From NCBI GenBank assembly GCA_041661625.1, contig JBAZUB010000009.1, positions 1 through 12,165 of the forward strand: DNA of 12,165 bases, given 5' to 3'. Below are positions 1 through 9,000 of this stretch, piece by piece. The notes below the pieces were generated by a model. That model made no database searches, had not been told where the DNA came from, and saw only the letters and a program-made list of their open reading frames with translations. The position numbers and the translations under genes were made by a program. The DNA is from Patescibacteria group bacterium. Lineage in GTDB: Bacteria; Patescibacteriota; Patescibacteriia; JAHIZJ01. Numbering within the stretch: position 1 is the stretch's first letter; the number at the start of each line of letters is the position of its first letter.

Positions 1-3000
1 TACCATACGGGGATGCATTAGAAGAACCAATGAGAAGTGCATTAGTAGCTGAACCCAAAACCTGAAATATCCCGCCCGTGATATTTGCTGTGTCACTATT
101 TCCCGACACAACAAGCTTATACGTTGGTCCCGTCGTCCCGATGCCGACGTTGCCGTTTGTTGTATCTACCGTTAGTCCCGTTGAGGAGTTCGATGTTTGA
201 GACAAAAATATCTTATAACCAGTATTTGCTGTCAAGCCCAAATTCGAGTTTCCCGCCCAAATATGGTTGTTGCCACTATCTCCACTGCTTACTCTTATGC
301 CAGTTCCAACAGTATTTTTGCCCAACCAAACATATCCGCCCGAGCCTTTTGATGCCAGTGAAATATCAATATCTGCATTAGTCCCTGTTGCCAGAATTCC
401 CCCATAACCAATACCTAACCCCGTTGTTAAATTTGAATGTCGTATTCTTAAACCAGCGACTTGACTATCATCAATCACATCCAGTTTCGCCCCCGGACTC
501 GTCGTTCCGATGCCGACGTTGCCGTTATTTATTGTCATTGTCAAATTGTTTCCTGTTCCTCCAAGGTGTAAATCACCTTCCGCTCTTAATGATAAAGAGT
601 CAACACTTGCTCCAGTAAATATTGAACCGCTATCGCCATAACCAAGATAACCCCGCAAAGTACCAGCTTCACTAAATTCAAGCCATCTAGACGCGGTTGC
701 ATCCCCAATTCTTAAATAACCACCTTCAATGTGCAAGCGGGCAGAAGGGCTCGTCGTCCCGATGCCGACATTGCCGCCTGTATCATCCACATATAACCTC
801 GTTACACCCGCAACTTCATCAAAAATATTGTAGCCAGTTAGATTGGCACGTAATCCTGTCTGCCATTTAACAGTACCCGCGCTTGCGTAAGCTGATTGAG
901 CATAATAAGAGGAAGAAAGCCTGCCAACCCTTAATGTAGAATTAGTCGCTCCGTCAGAATAAATATCTCCAATAACTTGAAGCTTTGCCCCCGGATCCGT
1001 CGTCCCGATGCCGACGTTCGTTCCGTTGTCATACATGACAGAGTTTTCCAAAGCGTTCGTACCGTTGAAGCGCGGGATGTAGTTATCGGTACCAGAGATG
1101 TTTCCCGCCGCCAAATAGTAAGACCCATGCTGGCCATCAAGAAGATCCGCATCAAGAGTAGAACCGGAACCATCATTACTTGATTGCCAAATTGTCGACC
1201 AACTTGAAAAACTGCTTTCATTATAAAACGCATCGCGGTACATTATACTTCCGTCATGTCCAAAATATAACTGAGAATGCTCATGCCCTGAATAACCATA
1301 AACATCAAGAAGTGTCCCATATGTAGTTGGAGCACTGGCGCCTTCATAGTTGTCCCAAATTTTTATTGAAAATGGGCTTATGTTTGTCCTTACGGCCGAT
1401 GTTGCGAAATCATATTGGTTTCTGGACCATGACACATCTTCATTGTTGAGCATAATATCACCAGAGAAATTAGCAGTCCCATTAACATTGAGTTTGTAGG
1501 AACCCGGCTCCGTCGTCCCGATGCCGACGTTGCCGTTTGTTATTCTCATAGCCTCTGTCCCAACACCATCATAAAATGTTAGAAAACCTCCTCCACCAGA
1601 AGATTGCATTTGCAATTCACTTGTAGCTGGGTCAAGAATGAGTCCCTGATTACCAAATGCGCCATCCGAAGACCTTCTAAAATAGATACCCCTGTCGGTT
1701 AACAGCGTTGCTATATTTGCTACGCCAGTGCTAATTTCCAACTTTCTTGCTGGGCTCGTCGTCCCGATGCCGACATTGCCGCCGCTTTGGATTGTAACCT
1801 TTGGCGTACTATTCGTTATCAAGGCTAAATCATAAGCTCCATTTGTACCTATATTATTAGTACCCGAAGAAGAACCCATATAAAAATTCTGCAAATTGGA
1901 CGTGAAAGAGTTACCACTTACCGACAATGATGCAAAAGTTGTTGCCCCGTTCCGAAGAGTAAGAGAGCCTGCTCCCCATGCCGTTCCCACTTGGATGATG
2001 CCCGCGTCTGGCAGATATACTACATTACTTGTTCTGATAGCACCGTTAACATCTAAAGCATACCCCGGATCCGTTGTCCCGATGCCCACGTTGCCACTCA
2101 TTATTGATGTGACTATTGACGAAATACCAGTTCGTGTAAATTCTATTGCGTTAACACCATTTGTATTTGCATCATTTAGTGCCCTTAATCTCATTACTCC
2201 TGTGCCAACAGCAGAACCAACTTGCCACGCCCAATTTTTTGTGTCCAACGCCGCCCCAGTATCAGACATCCAAGAATCAATTAATGTATTTCCGCTCAAA
2301 TGCAACTTGCCCAAAGGACTCGTCGTCCCGATGCCGACGTTGCCGCTTACTCTTTGTATTGTGACGTTCGTCTGATTAAGAGCGGAGGAGTTATTATTGC
2401 TTCTAAAACGTAGAGAGTCAGAAGTAGAATCCCAATCTAGTCCCACATATGGCACGGGATTGGAGGGATTCTGGAACGACAAAGCACCACCTTGAATAGA
2501 AAGTTTATCTCCCGGTCCCGTCGTCCCAATCCCGACGTTGCCGGTTGTTGGATTTAAAATCACATTACTGCCAACCGGATTTATATAAAGAGGAGCACTG
2601 CCATGACTCTGTATCCAGCCATATGTGGAGTTAACACCTAATATAACTTGCTTACTATTCGTATCGCCTGTGACAGCAATCCCATTAGCCACGCCACTTC
2701 CATCACTTTCATCAACAAGTACCTGTAATTTACTCCCCGGACTCGTCGTCCCGATACCGACGTTGCCGCCGATTGGATTCAGAGCCAAAGCCCGAGCAGC
2801 ATCGGTGGAAATATTTTGAGACTGAATCCATGTATAGACGCTTCCATCGCCCACACCAGCCATAAGCCTCGTTGAAGTGTCGCTGAGAGCCGAGAGCGCA
2901 AGCGCGGAGTTTGCAAAAGTCGTCGCACCCGTCGCACTCGCGGCAGCTTGCGTCGCACGATTGACTTCCAACTTCGCCCCCGGTCCCGTCGTCCCGATGC

Positions 3001-6000
3001 CGACGTTGCCGCTCGTTTGAGAAAATCCAGCAACTCCACTATTATAAAGAGTAGTTACTCCACCAGTAAGCTGGAAAAAATTACTTCCAGACATATCATC
3101 AAAATCAATTACTCCGCCGGTTGAAGATATTCTGTTTCCTTTAAGGTTTCCACTAAAAGTACCATTCGTGCCGGAAATTACCGTACCTGTCACTGTACCG
3201 TTAATATATGTATTACCAGAAACGTATAATTTATATACCCCGGGGTCTGTCGTCCCGATGCCGACGTTGCCGCCGTCTTGGAAGGTGACACTTGCCGAAC
3301 CAAGACCACTGTCTTCAAACAATAAATCTCCGGAAGCGTTGACACCAAGTTGCCAGGATTCGCCCCCCGCATTTTCTTCCAATGTCAAGGCTCTATGATT
3401 TCCGTCCGATTGAAAACCTACAGTGCCGATGGATGTTTCCATTGTGCCAACGTGCAATTGGTGCAAAGGACTCGTCGTCCCTATGCCGACGTTGCCGTCT
3501 ATTATAAACTTCGTCGCATTTGCAGAAAAAATATTATTCTGGCCAAACAGATCAACATTTAACATTCCGTCATTATCTTGTTGAAATAATATACCCCCGG
3601 TACCATCAGCTACCGATGAGTAAGTCTGATTTTGAATAAGAAACCTACTAGAACTATAAGCCGCGCCAACTAAGTGCAGCTTCGCCCCCGGACTCGTCGT
3701 CCCGATGCCGACGTTGCCGTCACTTTGTATTCGAACCTTTTCGGCTCCACCGATTGTAAAACGATGGTCCATGTCTGATTCATGATTTAGAGAATTTGCG
3801 CCAGCATCCAGCAGTCTCACAAAAGCATTACTGAACCTCATTGCAGAAGAACCCAAATCATATGTACTATCTGCATCCGGGCCAATATGTCCTAACACCT
3901 GTAATTTGAAGCTACTTGGACTCGTCGTCCCGATGCCGACGTTGCCGTTATCTAATATTGCCAAATGAGTGCCCCCATTCTCCATAATATTAAAATCATC
4001 ACCCGGGGTTTTTACCAATGACCAAACACCAACTCCAGTTCCAACTGTTCCAGTTCCTCCCATGGTAATAGTTGCGTAATCATTACCCGCATCATTTATC
4101 CTAATTCCTTCGTTATAATCATGACCCAAAGCGTCTCCTTCGGGCGTTAATCTAACTTTTCCGTTAATATCCAATCTTACTCCTGGACTCGTCGTCCCGA
4201 TGCCGACGTTGCCGCTTGATTGTATTCGCACTTTTTCTAAACCATTAAATCTAAAAATGGTGTTCGTCGTCCCGCTAATAGGATTATCCAGATAAAGATT
4301 ATTGTCCGTGTAAAGAGTTACGACTCCACCCAACCTTACGCGGGAAGCGTCCGCATAAGCTAACGCTTGACCAATAGGCAGCATCAATTCTCCATTCACA
4401 TCCAGCTTCGCTCCCGGCTCCGCCGTCCCTATGCCGACGTTGCCGCCGCCAGTCGCCAAATAAGTTGAACCGGTCGTTGTTAATTGCGTGGTTGAGGCGT
4501 TGCCGGTTACGGTTAAAAGATTGGTTGTTCCGTTAAAAAGGAAGTTTGAATTGGAAGTAATTGTATTAGCGTCCGACCAGTAAGCAATCTGGTTGGCCGC
4601 GCCGTTGCCTCTCCCCTGAATGCCGATAGTTGAAGTCGCAACCCAGGCCGGATTGCCGCCGGAAGAAGAGAGGACATATCCGCCGGCGCCTAAAGCGAGT
4701 CTCGCAAGATATCCGGATGAATCGCGGTAGTAGGTATCGCCTTGAGCATCGGATCCCAGACTCATAGTATTGCTCGTTCCGGAAATGGTTCCGCCGGCAA
4801 TGGTCAGGTTGTTATCAAGGTAAGCGTCGGTTAGGGAAGTTCCGTTCCAGACTCCGGTTTTGACCGTCCCTGTGTTATCAATATACATGCCCGATCCGAT
4901 TGCCAGCGCGCCTGCTATGTCCAGGTTTTCAGCGATAGTTGAGGTTCCGGTTCCGTTGACGTTTAGCAGTCCGGCGAGAGTCAGGCCGCCGGAAGAATCA
5001 AAATCGGTTCCGGCGTTGCCGATATTTTCAATCGGGTTGTTATTCATCTGTACGCTGCCGTAGATGTAGGTGTTGCCGTCGTTTTTAACAGTCAGTAAGT
5101 TCGCTCCGGTTGAAGAAGCCACGTTAAATATATCCGCTCCGGCCGTTCCCTGGACAGAGAGTTTCATTAATGGACTGGTCGTCCCGATGCCGAGGTTGCC
5201 GGTACTCGTTAACCTCATAAGTTCCGAATATCCCCCGCCTTCCAAATCATAACTCCAGTTCAAGCTAGCAGTTACCGGATCGCCTGACACTGGTAAAACT
5301 TCTTGTATGAAGTTGGCGTTCTTTGTAACAAGAGCGGTGGTATCCCAACCCTCGGCCGCAAATCTTAAACGCGGAGAAATTCTTACCGGAGCAGCAGCCG
5401 TAGCCGAGGAGGAAGAACTTAAAGCAACCCCGTCGACAGAAGTGGTGGTTAATGAAGCTCTTGACACAGAAAAAGAACTAGTAGTTGTTATGGCTCCTGT
5501 AGTTCCTATCGTATTGGCGTTGGCAATGCTTAACTGCCCATTTTCATCAATTACCATTCCGGTCGTATCGCCCGCGTTGCCAAAAATTTCCAATACATTT
5601 TTTGTTCCGTCCCAAGGGATAACTAAATAAACGGATGGGTCGGTTGTGGAAGAGCTTGTTTCGCTTATTCTTACCCAATAGCCTGAACTGCCGTTTACCG
5701 TATCAGTCGCCCAGTCAACCGGAGGAGTAAAATTGATTGTTCCGTCAACAGTCAGCCCGCTGGTTCCGTCTGTAACAGACAGAGCCCCCCAGTTTCCTCC
5801 TCCCAGCGAATACTCAAACTCAATAGTTCCGGCTCCAACGGCGGCAGTGGCTATATCAATATAAACCTGCGAGTATGTTCCGGATTTCCCGATGTAAAGG
5901 AAGTCGGCAGTGTCATTAACAACTGTAAAAGACGTTCCCCGAGTTGATTTAGCTTCGGCAGTCCTGTCGGTAAAAGCAGTTCCGTTCCACCAATAAACAT

Positions 6001-9000
6001 AATCAAAAGCGTTTTCCCTGATATAGCGCAAAGTCGTATCCGGAGTAGTGATTTTAGCCAGTCCCGAAGATGACAAATCAGCTAAAAACCTTGATGCGCC
6101 GGAAACTAAATCCAAGATACCTTCTGGCGTCGTCGTCCCGATGCCGACGTTGCCGCCAGTCGTGGCTAAATAAGTTGAGCCGGTCGTTGTTAATTGCGTG
6201 GTTGAGGCGTTGCCGGTTACGGTTAAAAGATTGGTTGTTCCGTTAAAAAGGAAGTTTGAATTGGAAGTAATTGTATTAGCGTCCGACCAGTAAGCAATCT
6301 GGTTGGCCGCGCCGTTGCCTCTCCCCTGAATGCCGATAGTTGAAGTCGCAACCCAGGCCGGATTGCCGCCGGAAGAAGAGAGGACATATCCGCCGGCGCC
6401 TAAAGCGAGTCTCGCAAGATATCCGGATGAATCGCGGTAGTAGGTATCGCCTTGAGCATCGGATCCCAGACTCATAGTATTGCTCGTTCCGGAAATGGTT
6501 CCGCCGGCAATGGTCAGGTTGTTATCAAGGTAAGCGTCGGTTAGGGAAGTTCCGTTCCAGACTCCGGTTTTGACCGTCCCTGTGTTATCAATATACATGC
6601 CCGATCCGATTGCCAGCGCGCCTGCTATGTCCAGGTTTTCAGCGATGGTTGAGGTTCCGGTTCCGTTGACGTTTAGGAGGCCGGCGAGAGTAAGACCGCC
6701 GGAAGAATCAAAATCGGTTCCGGCGTTGCCGATATTTTCAATCGGGTTGTTATTCATATTCAGCGTCCCGTAGATGTAGGTGTTGCCGTCGTTTTTAACA
6801 GTCAGTAAATTCGCTCCGGTTGAAGAAGCCACGTTAAAAATATCCGCTCCGGCCGTTCCCTGGACGGAGAGTTTCATTAATGGGCTCGTCGTCCCGATGC
6901 CGACGTTGCCAGTACCGTGAAGCGTTAAAATATCCGCCGCGCTGTGCAGCCCCAAACTGAAAGTGTTGCTCGTAGATCCGGCGCCTCCAATATAATTAAA
7001 ATTAAATTCCGCCTGATTGTAGCTGGAGTTGGCGACACCGAAGCCGATTTGGACATGCTGGCCGGCAATAATATTCGGATTATACACAAGCAAAGGCTTG
7101 GACCATTCTTGGACAATCGTATCAACAACATTCAGTTTTGCCGCCGGATTAATGATTCCAATCCCCACGTTGCCCGTCCCGGAAAAAGTAAAATTATTCC
7201 CCGCGAGCGCCACGTCCGTGGAAGCGTCCAAGGTCATCAGATCTTTAAATTCCGTGAAATCCAAGGAGTCGGCGGTAATGTCCCCGGCCGCGATCGCCCC
7301 GTAACCCGGTATCGTTCCTCCGTGCAAAACTTGGGTTGCCGTGCCAATGGCCAGCCGCGTCAGATATCCGCTGGCATCGCGGTAGTAGATATCACCGGTG
7401 GCGTCGGAGCCGAGAGACATCGTATTTGAAGCGCCGGAAATCGTTCCCGCGGCAATGGTGAGATTGTTATCAATTTTTCCGTCCGCGATACTCGTCCCGT
7501 TCCAAGTGCCGGTGGTGATGTCTCCGGTGTTGGCGGTGATGACGAGGCCGTTGTAGCTGACTTTGTTGGTGAAGGTTTCCGCTCCGGCGAGAGTGGAAAG
7601 AGTGCCGGTCGTAGGCAACGTCACATTGGTTCCGGCCGTAGTAGTGAGGGTCATCGGGAAAGCGCCGGAGGTTGTGAAAGCGTCGGCAAAGTTCACGCTC
7701 TTGGTGGCGGCCAGAGTCAAAGATTCCGTTCCGGCGAAAGTGATGGAGTTGGTGGCGAGGGTGGTGGAATCGGATAGAGTGAGAGTTTTGGCATTGCCCA
7801 AAGTGAGGCTGGCGGTGTTGAAAGTGGTAGAATCATTGAGTGTCAATGTTTTCAAAGCGCCGATCGTGAGTATGCCGGTGGTTGACGTGATGGTGAGCCC
7901 TTCGTATGTCGCGTTGGTGATGGCTCCGGCCGCGTCAATATTCCAGTCGGACGAATCAATAGCGACGGTATTCAAGTTCCCGCCGATAGAAACCGCGCCA
8001 GCGCTAGTTCCGGTATTAATATTAGTGGCAAAATTGGAAGAAACATTAAGATTGATTATTCCTCCGGTGGAACCGATTGCTCCGGTATTGGTTATCCCCT
8101 TAGCCGCGGCGATCGCGCCGGAAGAATTGACCTGGAATAAATCACCATTGCCGACGGTGAGCAAAGCAGCCGGAGTCGCGTCGCCTATGCCGACGTTGCC
8201 GACGAAAGAAGAGTTTCCCGCTCCGGAAACCGTTAGCGCGCCGGTCGGGATGCTTACGTTCCCGCCAGTCGTCAGGTTCATCGCGTTCACCCATCCGGCG
8301 GAACCGTCGGGAGAATAGTAAAAATTAAATCCCCCGGGATTAGTGTCGCCGCTTTCCCGCACAGAAAACTGCCAAGCCGCGACTGAATTTTGCACCTGAA
8401 GCGCCGTATCCGAATTACCGGGCGTTTTAAATAATGAAATAATTCCGCCTGGGAATGACGCCGATTCAACATCAAGAGGATACCCCGGACTAGCCGTCCC
8501 TATCCCCACATTTCCCCCGGTAGTGGCAAGATAGGCGGAGCCGGTGGAGGTGAGTTGGGTCGTCGTCGCGTTGCCGTTGGCGTTTAACAGTCCGGCGAGA
8601 GTAAGACCGCCATCCGTATTAAAATCAGTTCCGGCGTTGCCGATATTTTCTATCGGATTGGCGTTCATGTTTAGGGTTCCGTAGATATAGGTATTATGGG
8701 CGATGATGCCGTTAGCGACGAAATTGTGGGTTCCTTCAACTTCTATGTCATAAACCTGTTCGGCCGGAAGTTGTTTTATGGCCTTAATCTTTTCAAAACT
8801 AGCGCCGGTCAGACTGTAGTCAGCGACGGCGATCTCGTCTCCAACGGAAAGCTCGGAGACTTTGGTCCAGGCGAATCTGGCCAAATACGGATGATTGCCC
8901 GTTGTTCTAATTTTCTTTCCGCTTTCAGTCTCTATCTCATAAATTGGCTTAACGCCCATGTCCAAAAGTCCTTTGATTTTCGCCGGCTCCAGTTCGCCGG

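Larger units (their letters stand above)
131..4444 (-). repeat. Array of 17 short GNVGIGTT modules
   Basis: Seventeen motif copies start near plus-strand positions 131, 500, 752, 998, 1511, 1757, 2072, 2321, 2519, 2744, 2987, 3251, 3473, 3695, 3923, 4190 and 4421. Successive spacings are 66 to 171 codons, mostly 74-89. Each module ends in a closing sequence such as KVRIQSSGNVGIGTTSPG followed by a short strand (KLQV, KLHL, RLDI). The sequences between motifs share almost no similarity with one another. Examples are an ELMLPIGQAL-type module near 4390 and a DDMSGSNFFQLTGG-type module near 3080. By analogy with tail fibres and CPR surface proteins, each module probably forms a small beta-rich shaft segment. 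The DNA of the module bodies is visibly more AT-rich than the 4440-12165 part. Confidence 0.9.

Noticed and set aside
1896..2375. Plus-strand reading frame of 159 codons
   Set aside because: Its MPTLPL repeats are simply the reverse strand of the GNVGIGTT motif DNA, which recurs throughout the window.
131..4444. Regularly recurring, near-identical 24-bp sequence resembling a CRISPR-like or regulatory direct-repeat array
   Set aside because: Spacing is ~200-510 bp, always a multiple of three, and every copy encodes GNVGIGTT in the same open frame. These are coding repeats, not CRISPR spacers or operators.
6944..7429. Plus-strand reading frame of 161 codons
   Set aside because: It lies antisense to repeat B and the neighbouring unique module, both supported by motifs and homologous copies on the minus strand.
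7563..8318. Plus-strand reading frame of 251 codons rich in Val, Ala and Pro
   Set aside because: It is the antisense shadow of the Thr-rich minus-strand repeats. Its sequence has no recognisable domain and overlaps the continuous minus frame completely.
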